Origin: CAYJAD01 sp964370305
GTDB lineage: Bacteria; Desulfobacterota; Desulfovibrionia; Desulfovibrionales; Desulfovibrionaceae
Assembly: GCA_964370305.1 (NCBI GenBank)
Contig: CAYJIU010000005.1
Coordinates: 1 to 45,145 of the forward strand
Reading direction: 5' to 3'
Length of the DNA stretch: 45,145 nucleotides
Positions within the stretch are counted from its first letter, which is position 1; each line of letters begins with the position of its first letter. A model generated the notes under the pieces. The model did no database searches. It was not told the DNA's origin and saw only the letters and a program-made list of their open reading frames with translations. Shown here in pieces: positions 36,482 to 44,387 of this stretch. The translations under genes and the position numbers were made by a program.

Positions 36482-37483
36482 ATGAAATTTTTTCGTGTAA
36501 TTACCATGACCACATTATTAATTGTAAGTTTTTTCGCGCCAGCCATGGCCAGTGGTCAAATGTGTGGTAAAAAAATCAATAGCTTTGACTTTGTTGTGGA
36601 CTATTCAGGCTCCATGATGATGCAAGACCAAACCTTGAAATTATCAAAAATACATATATCCAAAGTGGTGCTTGCGCGCATCAATTCCATTATTCCAGCT
36701 CTTGACTACTACGGCGGGATGCATACGCTTGCTCCGGCTACAAGCCTACTCAACCAAGGGCTTTGGGATCGCAGCAATATGAATTCAAGTATAGCCATGC
36801 TTCATGATGACCTCCCCATTTATGGGCGCATGACTCCCATGGGTACCGGCCTTAAGGGTTATGAGCCATGGATTTCAAGCATGCATCGCAATGCAGCACT
36901 TGTTATTGCCACTGATGGCGCAAATAATCGAGGGCTTAACCTTGTGGATGTTGTTAAAGATATTTATACGCATCAGCGTGATCTTGTTGTACATATTATA
37001 TCCTTAGCCGATACTAGAGAAGGCAAGGATACCATTGCTCAAATTGCCACCCTAAATCCCAATACCATCGTGGCAGATGGGGTGAAACTTGCCAGTGATG
37101 ATGCAGCCCTTGAGCAATTTGTTATTGATATTTGGTGCGATCAGACTGAAGAAGTTATCGTTTTACGCGGTGTTAACTTTGCCTTTGACTCTCACGCTCT
37201 TGATGCCAACGCTCAAAACATTCTTAGTGCTGCGGCCGGTATTATTAAAATGCATCCTAATAAAAACATTGTAATTAATGGCTGGACAGATTCTATTGGT
37301 ACCGATTCTTACAATATGGAGCTTTCAAAACGCCGCGCAAACTCAGTGCAAGATTATCTTTCAAAACAAGGCATACCTCCAACGCGCATGCGCGCCGAAG
37401 GGCATGGTGAATCAACAAAATATAACAATAAAACCGAAGACGGACGCTACTTAAATAGGCGTGTGGAATTTATTTTTGAATAA
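36482..37483 (+). CDS. Secreted VWA domain - OmpA C-terminal domain protein
   Basis: A 333-residue envelope protein. The signal peptide spans residues 1-24 (cleaved near AMASG). Residues about 33-210 form a von Willebrand A domain with the MIDAS motif DYSGSM and the later ATDGANN. Residues about 220-333 are an OmpA C-terminal peptidoglycan-binding domain (VNFAFDSHALD, INGWTDSIGTDSYNMELSKRRANSVQDYL, GHGESTKY, NRRVEF). The Asp and Arg that hold diaminopimelate are present. It should sit in the periplasm, attached to peptidoglycan, and bind a partner through the VWA domain. A perfect AGGAGG lies before the ATG, so expression should be strong. A hairpin follows the gene. Confidence 0.9.
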   Translation: MKFFRVITMTTLLIVSFFAPAMASGQMCGKKINSFDFVVDYSGSMMMQDQTLKLSKIHISKVVLARINSIIPALDYYGGMHTLAPATSLLNQGLWDRSNMNSSIAMLHDDLPIYGRMTPMGTGLKGYEPWISSMHRNAALVIATDGANNRGLNLVDVVKDIYTHQRDLVVHIISLADTREGKDTIAQIATLNPNTIVADGVKLASDDAALEQFVIDIWCDQTEEVIVLRGVNFAFDSHALDANAQNILSAAAGIIKMHPNKNIVINGWTDSIGTDSYNMELSKRRANSVQDYLSKQGIPPTRMRAEGHGESTKYNNKTEDGRYLNRRVEFIFE

Positions 37484-37498
37484 TGGTTTATAAACAAA

Positions 37499-37540
37499 AA
37501 AATCAGGCCTCTGAGTACTCGTGCGCAGGGGCCTGATTTG
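37499..37540 (+). terminator. Terminator-like hairpin after the VWA-OmpA gene
   Basis: AATCAGGCC and GGCCTGATT pair over nine bases around a 20-base loop containing CTG/CAG. Seven As lie on the left and TTTG on the right. It works less well on the plus strand (short T run) than on the minus. It ends just before the next ATG, so it may attenuate rather than block entry into that gene. Confidence 0.55.
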
Positions 37541-37552
37541 TTCGAGAAAAAC

Positions 37553-37966
37553 ATGAAAACCCATGCGTTAAAACTAATGCTTTGCATGATTATATCTTGC
37601 CTTTGTGTTTGCCAAGCTCAAGCTAGAGAGTCTGAGCCTGCCATTAGAGCAAAGCTACAAAGCTTAGGCCAAAAGCTTGTAAGTGTTGCTGCTCAAAATG
37701 TCATACCCCAAAAGGCAAAAAAATTGGTACAAAAAGAAGGTGCTAACTTTGTTGCTCATTATGTGGAGATTGATACCCAAAGCTTGCGCACAGAGTTGCA
37801 TCCTGCTGATATAAATGGGCATTATGTGGGGCTTATTAAATATCAAGAACACCACTACCACTGCCGCGCAAGTTCAAAGCAAGCTGCATTAAGTGCAGAT
37901 TGCATCCGCACTCGTAGTCGTAACCTTACGGAAATTATTGCTTATGACGGGAAATGGCGATATTAA
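37553..37966 (+). CDS. Small secreted hypothetical protein
   Basis: A 137-residue protein with an N-terminal signal peptide (HALKLMLCMIISCLCVCQAQA, cleaved about residue 27). The mature part has no recognised family. It includes a VEIDTQSLRTELHPAD segment and GHYVGLIKYQEHHYHC, which could form a small beta-rich domain, and two cysteines (HYHC and DCIR) that could make a disulfide. I start at ATG 37553 because it begins the signal peptide; an upstream TTG lies inside the hairpin. It follows the VWA-OmpA gene and converges on tyrA with an 11-base gap. Confidence 0.65.
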   Translation: MKTHALKLMLCMIISCLCVCQAQARESEPAIRAKLQSLGQKLVSVAAQNVIPQKAKKLVQKEGANFVAHYVEIDTQSLRTELHPADINGHYVGLIKYQEHHYHCRASSKQAALSADCIRTRSRNLTEIIAYDGKWRY

Positions 37967-37977
37967 AAAAACTACAA

Positions 37978-38736
37978 TTACTCCCACCACCACGCTGCAC
38001 GTTGGCTAAGCATATTTATATTACCCTTGGCCATTGTGGATAAAAAATCCTGATATTTACGCATATATTCTTGACTATATGGGTTAGCCTCAAATAAACC
38101 GCCAAACATTTCTGCATCTTCGGTGAGCATTTTTTGAGCTGCGTCTTGCCTGCGCCTAAAGGATGGAGTTATAAAGGGCAATAAATCCTCATCACCGGCC
38201 AATGCTGCAAAATACGCCAATGAGGTAATAAAATTTAAATTTTGGATGGCAGCCATAGCTTTATCATGCTTGTGCGCCGTGCACCTAAAGGTATGACAAC
38301 CAAGAGCAATAAAGATATTTTCCACAAAATTTAAATGTTGTTCTTGGGTACTATCGGTGGGCACGATGGCAACGCCTAAATCGCTGCCCTTGGGGGGCTT
38401 GGCCCCAAAAAGTGGATGTGTACCCACAATGGGCCCTTGCCAATGCCTTTGCATATGCTCGATGGCTTGTACTTTGACTGAGGTAATATCCGCCAAAATA
38501 CATGATTTTGGAAGATGCGGACATATTTTTGCAAGCACTTCATCCAATGCTGCCGCTGGTACACATAATAAGGCTAGATCAGCTTTGTCCAAGATATGTA
38601 CCAAAGCTTCCTGCTCTAGGGGCACATCAAGACCAGATAAGTTAAGTTTGAGTTTTTGTAATTTACGTGTGAAAAACGCACCCATGCGCCCATTATTACC
38701 AATAATTGTAATGTTTTTACCTTCAAGATTGAACAT
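37978..38736 (-). CDS. tyrA: Prephenate dehydrogenase (tyrosine synthesis)
   Basis: About 252 residues. The nucleotide-binding motif GNNGRMGAFF (about residues 11-20) and GTHPLFGAKPP with the catalytic histidine mark it as the TyrA type that decarboxylates prephenate to hydroxyphenylpyruvate. No ACT domain for feedback control is present, and the chain is at the short end for the family. ATG 38736, with GGGGGAAG five bases in front, is chosen over the longer frame. It overlaps the aroA end by 14 bases and is the last gene of the aromatic operon. Confidence 0.88.
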   Translation of the reverse strand: MFNLEGKNITIIGNNGRMGAFFTRKLQKLKLNLSGLDVPLEQEALVHILDKADLALLCVPAAALDEVLAKICPHLPKSCILADITSVKVQAIEHMQRHWQGPIVGTHPLFGAKPPKGSDLGVAIVPTDSTQEQHLNFVENIFIALGCHTFRCTAHKHDKAMAAIQNLNFITSLAYFAALAGDEDLLPFITPSFRRRQDAAQKMLTEDAEMFGGLFEANPYSQEYMRKYQDFLSTMAKGNINMLSQRAAWWWE

Positions 38737-40039
38737 ACTTCCCCCATAGCTCCCAAAAATTGGGGAAAGATTTTTGCACAACAGTGGGCTCATCCACTGT
38801 GATTAACTCTTGCCCCGCAAGCCCAAGCAAGGCACAACTCATGGCTATGCGATGATCATTATGCGTTGAAAAAACAGTCCCTTTTGTAAGGGTGGGTGCC
38901 TTACCAATACCATGCACACGCAGTCCATCATCAAGTATTTCCACCTTCACTCCCACCTTGCTAAGCTCTGCTGCCGGTGCAGCTAGGCGATCAGATTCTT
39001 TAATGCGCAAGTGTCGTACATTATTAATGGTTGTGATTCCACTGGCAAAGGCCGCCAGCGTCGCCACCGTGGGCACAAGGTCAGGGCAATGTCCCATATC
39101 AACATTAATTCCTTTTAAATTACTTGGTCTTACTATAATGTCTGATCCGTCCCATGCATAATCACCTTGCATGGCGGATAAAATATCCAACATGGCCTTA
39201 TCACCCTGTAATGAGTTTTTGTTTAAGCCTTGAATACGCAATGATTTTTTGCCCACAACTCCGGCAGCTAGAAAGTATGATGCCGCAGACCAATCTCCTT
39301 CAACGGTATATTCACCGCTAATATAGCTTGCTTTTGGCACTAAGAGTCGAGTTTGACCAGCCACAATATTATGCGCGTTACGCCATGTAATATTTTGCCA
39401 TAAATCCTTGATTTTTTCTTGCAATTGTACTTTTATTCCGAAGTCTTCCATGGCTTTTAATGTCAAGAGAACATAGGGCCACGAAACAACGCTTTTGCCT
39501 TGGACATAAATACTCAAAGCTTGCTGCGCACAAGGCGCAGCTAGGAGTAAGCCAGAAAGGTATTGGCTGGACTCATCAATGTTGATATCCACACAGTCCC
39601 TCATAAAACCCGTGGTGTTTATGGTCAGCGGTAAAAAGTTTTCTTTATTTTCATAATTAATTTGCACGCCTAAGCTAGTTAATGCCTTTACGAGCGCGCC
39701 CATGGGACGCTCATGCATGCGTTTGGCCCCATGTATATAGAATTTACCTTCTCCAGCACTTAAAATAGCCATGAGCAAGCGACAAGATGTGCCTGATTCA
39801 TGCATGTAGCAAGAAGTGGGCTTTGCGCCTAAAGATGTGGGTTTTGATGTGCCGCGCACGTGAATGCTATTGCCCTCATGTTGAAAATTTGCCCCCACAG
39901 CCGTAAGCACTTGCATGGTACATTCAATATCCTTACTCAAAAGAACATTATGAATTATGGATTCACCATGGGCCAAGGCCGCCGCCATAAGCAAGCGATG
40001 CGACATGGACTTTGAAGCAGGAATATTAATACTTAGCAC
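38723..40039 (-). CDS. aroA: 5-enolpyruvylshikimate-3-phosphate synthase
   Basis: A 438-residue enzyme that adds the enolpyruvyl group of PEP to shikimate-3-phosphate. NIPASKSMSHR (lysine for PEP), ESGTSCRLLMAIL, LRIKESDRLAA and HNDHRIAMS are all intact. Full length for the family. It starts with a GTG that overlaps the pheA stop by seven bases (GTGCTAA). The codon at the PEP-binding GT position reads SGTS where many AroA have NAGT, a variation I have seen in other bacterial classes. Confidence 0.95.
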   Translation of the reverse strand: MLSINIPASKSMSHRLLMAAALAHGESIIHNVLLSKDIECTMQVLTAVGANFQHEGNSIHVRGTSKPTSLGAKPTSCYMHESGTSCRLLMAILSAGEGKFYIHGAKRMHERPMGALVKALTSLGVQINYENKENFLPLTINTTGFMRDCVDINIDESSQYLSGLLLAAPCAQQALSIYVQGKSVVSWPYVLLTLKAMEDFGIKVQLQEKIKDLWQNITWRNAHNIVAGQTRLLVPKASYISGEYTVEGDWSAASYFLAAGVVGKKSLRIQGLNKNSLQGDKAMLDILSAMQGDYAWDGSDIIVRPSNLKGINVDMGHCPDLVPTVATLAAFASGITTINNVRHLRIKESDRLAAPAAELSKVGVKVEILDDGLRVHGIGKAPTLTKGTVFSTHNDHRIAMSCALLGLAGQELITVDEPTVVQKSFPNFWELWGKYVQS

Positions 40040-41217
40040 ATTTCACCACTATGATTTTCACTATTATTACTGGCTAGCATATGACTAAATGGTGGTACAG
40101 TGTGATATACACCAAGTATGCGGAATGAATTGCATAGCTCACGCATTTTTTGAACAAGAGATGCATGTTGTTTTTGTTCAAGGTCTGCCTCCACGTCGGC
40201 AAAAAATACATAACGCCAACATTCACCGCTAGAAAGACGCAAAGGGCGTGACTCAAGCTTACGCATATTGATATTGCTTTCAGCCAGAGCACCCAATATG
40301 GAAGACAGACTACCGGGTTTATCAATCAGGGTAAAAATCATGGATGTTTTTCTATGTCCGGTGTTTGCAACGGAATTATGCTCCGGTAGGGTAGTATGTA
40401 TTTTTTCCAAATCAGATTTGGATATAATAACAAAACGTGTCCAGTTATCGGTGCTATTTTCAATGGAGCGGGCCAATATATTTACCCCAAACATATCTGC
40501 AAGGGCCACATTGCCAATGGCTGCACTTTGCTCATCCTCTGCGGCATGGCGGGCGGCGGCCGATGTAGATTCAACCGGTATAAGCTCAGCTGAGGGTACG
40601 TGGGTACGCAGCCACACATCGCATTGTGCCAAGGGTTGTGAATGCGAATAAATACGCTTGATGCAAGCTAGCGATTGGGCCTTACCGAGTAAGGCATGAC
40701 TTATATGTAAAAAAAGCTCTGCTTGGATAGATACTTCAAAATTATAAAATAAATCAAAACATTGCCCGACTGTGCCTTGTAGAGAGTTTTCTAAAGGCAC
40801 GACACCAAGTTCACATTCGCCACCATGCACAGCATAAAAAATATCATGAAAAGTGGTACAAGGTTGGAAGTCCACACTCTTGCCCAAATACTCCATGGCC
40901 GCAAAGTATGAAAATGTTCCTTCTGGCCCCAAGTAAGCCACTTTTTGAGGCCTTTGCAAAGCGCGTGAGGAGGAAAATATCTCTCGCCATATGGCCCGCA
41001 AATGAGTATTGGGCAAGGGGCCAGTATTGTTTTTTTCTAAGGCTTCAAGCACTTCACGTTCACGATCTGGCTTAAAAATTGTGCTAAAATCCTCAGCTTT
41101 AATATGCCCAACTTCAATGCTCAAAGCCGCACGTTTATTTAAAACATGCAAAAGCTCTTTATCTACATTATCAATTTCCTTGCGGATATCTTTTAAGCGT
41201 TCATTATGTTTATTCAC
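40033..41217 (-). CDS. pheA: Bifunctional chorismate mutase / prephenate dehydratase
   Basis: A 394-residue enzyme for the phenylalanine branch. Residues about 1-90 are an AroQ-type chorismate mutase (RLKDIRKEIDNVDKELLHVLNKR, GHIK). Residues about 94-285 are the prephenate dehydratase (VAYLGPEGTFSYFAA, VPLENSLQGTV, NWTRFVII with the catalytic Thr). Residues about 290-385 are an ACT regulatory domain (KPGSLSSILGALAESNINMRKLESRPL), which should bind phenylalanine for feedback inhibition. GTG start with AGGT upstream. This, together with the Phe-codon leader of the operon, gives control of the pathway at both enzyme and transcript level. Confidence 0.95.
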   Translation of the reverse strand: MNKHNERLKDIRKEIDNVDKELLHVLNKRAALSIEVGHIKAEDFSTIFKPDREREVLEALEKNNTGPLPNTHLRAIWREIFSSSRALQRPQKVAYLGPEGTFSYFAAMEYLGKSVDFQPCTTFHDIFYAVHGGECELGVVPLENSLQGTVGQCFDLFYNFEVSIQAELFLHISHALLGKAQSLACIKRIYSHSQPLAQCDVWLRTHVPSAELIPVESTSAAARHAAEDEQSAAIGNVALADMFGVNILARSIENSTDNWTRFVIISKSDLEKIHTTLPEHNSVANTGHRKTSMIFTLIDKPGSLSSILGALAESNINMRKLESRPLRLSSGECWRYVFFADVEADLEQKQHASLVQKMRELCNSFRILGVYHTVPPFSHMLASNNSENHSGEMC

Positions 41218-41230
41218 AATTATAACCTAT

Positions 41231-42202
41231 CTATATTTCAGCAATTTGTTCATCTACGCGCATACCAAAATGGCGGCCAGCAACATCCAAATGGCAAAGG
41301 ATTTTATCACCCTTTTTCAAATCCACCACGCTAATGGGTGTGCCGTCAATTTTGGTTAGGCGTATGGTTTCGGCATTTTGAAGGAAAATAGCTCCGCTTT
41401 GTGCGGCTGTTTTTGCCTCAATTAGGAGCATGGGCCTAACTTCAATCTTAACCCGCCCCACTGAGGCTAGCTTACTGGTACCATCGGCCTGTACGATAAG
41501 CACTTCATCACCTGCTCGTAATTCACCAAGATAATTTGTTTTGTCCATAGGTAGCTGAGCATAAGCGTGCACAGCACCGGCGTTTATCCTAAATGGTCTT
41601 GCGGCTACAAATTCATTATCCTCAGTTTCGGCATGCACAAGAAAAGTAAACGCGCTGGAATTACCCACCAGCATACCCTGACCTTTTTGCAAAATTGAAA
41701 GCGTATCCACGCAAACCCTGTGTCCAAGGCCCACTGATTGCACATTGGTTATGGTGGCTTCTTCAAGTTTTACTAATCCTTGCGTGGTTTTAACACCTTC
41801 AATGATTATTTTTAACTGTGCTACGGCAGCTGGTAGTACAACTATACCTTGCACGCCTCGCTCTAAAATACCGCAAGCTACGCGAGCTTCTTCAAGGCTT
41901 GATACTTCAGCCAGCACATTTTCGCATTGAGCCAGTACATTTTCTACCGGAATTATTTCAAAACCAGCTGCAAGCACTATATGTTCACCTTTTTTTAGGC
42001 GGGCCACAAAACGTTCTTCATCTTGCTTATTATTGATGGGCACTGAAGGCATGTTTTCTTCTGCCACAACTTCGCATCGGGCAAGCTTTTTTACCCCATC
42101 AACTTGTGCCTTAGGCACGATTAAACCATCAACGCCAGACTCCAAGGCAAGGGTCACATCTTCCTTGGAAAAAGGTACACTTTTATACCAAATACTAGGC
42201 AT
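41231..42202 (-). CDS. 3-dehydroquinate synthase II (archaeal-type AroB')
   Basis: A 323-residue enzyme with the DHQS-II features IWYKSVPFSKEDVTLALESGVDG, EEARVACGILERGVQGIVVLP, SVGLGHRVCVDTLSIL and EVRPMLLIEAK. It converts 2-amino-3,7-dideoxy-threo-hept-6-ulosonate to 3-dehydroquinate by oxidative deamination with NAD and replaces canonical AroB. The ATG overlaps the stop of the upstream gene by one base, and GGAGGAG lies before it, so translation is coupled and efficient. Confidence 0.93.
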   Translation of the reverse strand: MPSIWYKSVPFSKEDVTLALESGVDGLIVPKAQVDGVKKLARCEVVAEENMPSVPINNKQDEERFVARLKKGEHIVLAAGFEIIPVENVLAQCENVLAEVSSLEEARVACGILERGVQGIVVLPAAVAQLKIIIEGVKTTQGLVKLEEATITNVQSVGLGHRVCVDTLSILQKGQGMLVGNSSAFTFLVHAETEDNEFVAARPFRINAGAVHAYAQLPMDKTNYLGELRAGDEVLIVQADGTSKLASVGRVKIEVRPMLLIEAKTAAQSGAIFLQNAETIRLTKIDGTPISVVDLKKGDKILCHLDVAGRHFGMRVDEQIAEI

Positions 42203-43005
42203 TATTCGTCTCCTCCCACAATGGTCATGGCGGTATCAACGTCTGCATCATTGTGTACTATAGCGCGCAAAGCTTGTACAAGCTGCACCCGTCGCGGATG
42301 TTGAAATACATTACGCCCAATAGAAAGGCCAGCACCACCGGCCAAAACAGAATCATAAGCCATTTGTAAAATATCGCGTGTGGAATCCATTTTATCACCA
42401 CCGGCAATAACTACAGGTACACAGCATCCAGCCACCACATCTGCAAAACTTTCCACAGAACCTGAGTACACAACCTTCACAATATCTGCCCCAAGCTCAA
42501 CCCCAACTCTGGCGCAATGGGCTACTACGTCGGGGGCATAACCATTGGGCACTTGCGGGCCACGTGCATAGACCATAGCCAGTAGTGGCATGCCCCAGCG
42601 GTCACAATCTCCGGCAATTCTTCCCACATCGGCAAGCATATCATGCTCATCTGGGTCACCAAGATTTAGATGCACCGAAACACAATCGGCACCATGGCAA
42701 AGGGCTTCTTCCACTGAGGCCACAAGGGCTTTGCTATTTCCATGTGGGCCATGTACGGTAGATGCAGAAAGATGCACTATTAGCCCAACATCCTTACCAC
42801 TTTTACGGTGTGAACAACGGATAAGCCCCTTGTGCATAAGCACGGCGTCAGCTCCTCCCTCGGCCATATCATTGACCACATTGCGCATATCCACAAGGCC
42901 ATCAATGGGGCCAAGGGTCATGCCATGATCCATGGGTACTACAATGGTACGGTTGCTGTGGCGGTTGATAATGCGCTCAAGACGAATTTGTTTTCCCAGT
43001 TGCAT
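42202..43005 (-). CDS. 2-amino-3,7-dideoxy-D-threo-hept-6-ulosonate synthase (class I aldolase, AroA')
   Basis: A 267-residue class I aldolase of the FbaB/DeoC-like family. RTIVVPMDHGMTLGPIDGL, HLNLGDPDE and GADIVKVVYSG with the Schiff-base lysine (about residue 175), plus VIAGGDKMDSTRD, match the archaeal enzyme that makes the DHQ precursor from aspartate semialdehyde and a deoxy-ketohexose phosphate. A fructose-bisphosphate aldolase is the alternative, but adjacency to DHQ synthase II decides for the aromatic role. GGAG eight bases before the ATG. First structural gene of the operon; its leader carries the attenuator. Confidence 0.9.
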   Translation of the reverse strand: MQLGKQIRLERIINRHSNRTIVVPMDHGMTLGPIDGLVDMRNVVNDMAEGGADAVLMHKGLIRCSHRKSGKDVGLIVHLSASTVHGPHGNSKALVASVEEALCHGADCVSVHLNLGDPDEHDMLADVGRIAGDCDRWGMPLLAMVYARGPQVPNGYAPDVVAHCARVGVELGADIVKVVYSGSVESFADVVAGCCVPVVIAGGDKMDSTRDILQMAYDSVLAGGAGLSIGRNVFQHPRRVQLVQALRAIVHNDADVDTAMTIVGGDE

Positions 43006-43065
43006 AATAAAGCTCCTTCGTTTTTATGGTTCATACTACCATGGGGCTTGCGACCCTTTGAGCAT

Positions 43066-43103
43066 AAAAAAAAGGGCCGCTGGCTTTTACTGCCTGCGGC
43101 CCC
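43066..43103 (-). terminator. Intrinsic terminator of the aromatic operon leader (attenuator)
   Basis: On the minus strand GGGCCGC and GCGGCCC form a 7-bp GC-only stem, extended through one A-A mismatch by GGC/GCC around a seven-base loop, followed by TTTTTTTT. It is among the strongest terminators in the window and lies 61 bases in front of the first gene of the operon. It would therefore stop transcription unless an alternative fold wins. Confidence 0.9.
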
Positions 43104-43212
43104 AAGAACATCCTAATATACAATATTAAGCATTGCATCCTTGACCACAGGCATGACTAAAATACCCAAAAAAGAACGTAAAATATACGTCTTGGGTAAA
43201 AGAAGCTGTGGT
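43074..43212 (-). promoter_or_regulatory. Four-segment transcription attenuator controlling the aroA'-aroB'-pheA-aroA-tyrA operon
   Basis: Segment 1, ACCACAG (43206-43212, leader codons 7-9), pairs perfectly with CTGTGGT in segment 2 (43144-43150, codons 27-29). Segment 2 as GCCTGTGGTC (43143-43152) can instead pair over all ten bases (two G-U) with GGCCGCAGGC (43092-43101), the 5' arm of the terminator. The Phe/Tyr codon run lies between segments 1 and 2 and is itself in a hairpin (TACCCAA/TTGGGTA at 43163-43198). A ribosome stalled on the run frees segment 2 to form the antiterminator. Fluent translation lets the terminator form. Confidence 0.82.
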
Positions 43213-43230
43213 AAAGAATTGCTTTTGCAT
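43126..43230 (-). CDS. Phenylalanine/tyrosine-rich leader peptide of the aromatic operon
   Basis: A 34-codon open frame preceded by TTAGGA six bases before its ATG. It encodes 8 Phe and 2 Tyr, seven of them within residues 15-24 (VYFTFFFGYF). It ends at a TAA 23 bases before the terminator stem. This is the classic layout of an attenuation leader: when charged tRNA-Phe (or Tyr) is scarce the ribosome stalls in the run and changes the RNA fold. The peptide itself is not expected to have another function. It is too short for ordinary gene calling. Confidence 0.85.
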   Translation of the reverse strand: MQKQFFTTASFTQDVYFTFFFGYFSHACGQGCNA

Positions 43231-43287
43231 AATTGTCCTAATTTTTTGAAATGGCTAAACACATTTTGTATTCAGCTCCGCGTATGT

Positions 43288-43316
43288 AAATAATCGCTTG
43301 TTTGTGTAAATGTCAA
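43288..43316 (-). promoter_or_regulatory. Candidate promoter of the aromatic operon
   Basis: On the minus strand a consensus -35 TTGACA (43311-43316) is followed, at spacings of 16-18, only by a weak AT-rich -10 (ATTATTTA region, 43287-43294). It sits about 60 bases upstream of the leader peptide, the right place for the leader transcript. The poor -10 keeps confidence low. Confidence 0.4.
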
Positions 43317-43408
43317 GCAAAAAATATTTTTTAGTATCTTAATCACGTCAATCCATCTTGCCAAACTACGTTAAAGCACAGAGCCCACCAAATCGGAATA
43401 GTGGAATC

Positions 43409-44365
43409 TTATTTTTTATTCATCTGACTTAAGACTTTTTTGGCGTTTTTATCCCCATTTTTAGCGGCAAGTTTATACCATTTTTCTGCTTCCACCATAT
43501 CACGGGTTACACCTGTACCTTGTTCATACATATATCCAAGGCTAAATTGCGCCGCCGCATCATTTTGTTCTGCTGCTTTGCGATACCAGCCAACGGCGGT
43601 TTCATAATTTTTTACAACGCCTTGGCCTTCTTCGTATGCAAATCCCAGATTATATTGTGCAGGGGCATAGCCCATATCGGCTGCTTTTTGATAATGCTGT
43701 AAGGCTTTTTGATAATCGAGAGGATATCCACGGCCTTCCATATACATAAAGCCAATATTATTTAATGCTTGGATGTGGTCTTGATCTGCTGCTTTTTGAA
43801 ACCAGTACACAGCGCGGGTGTCGCTTTTTTCAGTTCCCTTGGCGTTTAAATACATCCAACCAAGGGAATACTGGGCTTCAGCAAGGCCTTGTTCTGCGGA
43901 CTTTTCATACCAAGAAATGGCCTCTTGTTCATTCTTTTTTACCCCCCGCCCTTGGGCATACATATAGCCTAAATTATATTGTGCAATGGCGTGGCCACCT
44001 TGAGCAGCTTTTCTAAACCAGCCCACTGCCGCTTTATAATCACGCTTAACCCCTCTGCCACTTGCAAGGGCTCCACCAAAGCTATTTTGCGCGCTAATAT
44101 CACCGGCTTTGGCTGCCTTTTCGTACCAAATGGCGGCGGTGCGGGTATTTTTTTTCACCGCTTGGCCTTCTTCATAAAAACGTCCCATAAAGTACATGGC
44201 TTCGGGGTTGCCATTTTTAGCTAGTGGTTGCAATAGCTTATAAGCAGTTGTAAAGTCCCCTTTTTCAAGGGCAGCATCGGCCTCAGCTAAAGCATCAGCA
44301 AAGGCAAACGTGGGGAGCAACAATATAAAAGCTGCACCCATAAGATATAGTATATATTTTGTCAT
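43409..44365 (-). CDS. Secreted Sel1-repeat (TPR-like) protein
   Basis: About 318 residues. A signal peptide (MTKYILYLMGAAFILLLPTF, then AFADA) is followed by about eight Sel1-type repeats of 36 residues (patterns such as AQYNLGYMYAQGRGV, A..WYEKAA). Such arrays form helical solenoids for protein contacts, often in the periplasm. The start is set at ATG 44365, where GAGGGATGT precedes it; the longer frame runs back into secA and has no signal peptide at its start. It lies 22 bases behind secA on the same strand. No function beyond a scaffold can be claimed. Confidence 0.9.
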   Translation of the reverse strand: MTKYILYLMGAAFILLLPTFAFADALAEADAALEKGDFTTAYKLLQPLAKNGNPEAMYFMGRFYEEGQAVKKNTRTAAIWYEKAAKAGDISAQNSFGGALASGRGVKRDYKAAVGWFRKAAQGGHAIAQYNLGYMYAQGRGVKKNEQEAISWYEKSAEQGLAEAQYSLGWMYLNAKGTEKSDTRAVYWFQKAADQDHIQALNNIGFMYMEGRGYPLDYQKALQHYQKAADMGYAPAQYNLGFAYEEGQGVVKNYETAVGWYRKAAEQNDAAAQFSLGYMYEQGTGVTRDMVEAEKWYKLAAKNGDKNAKKVLSQMNKK

Positions 44366-44387
44366 ACATCCCTCAAAGTCGCTATTT

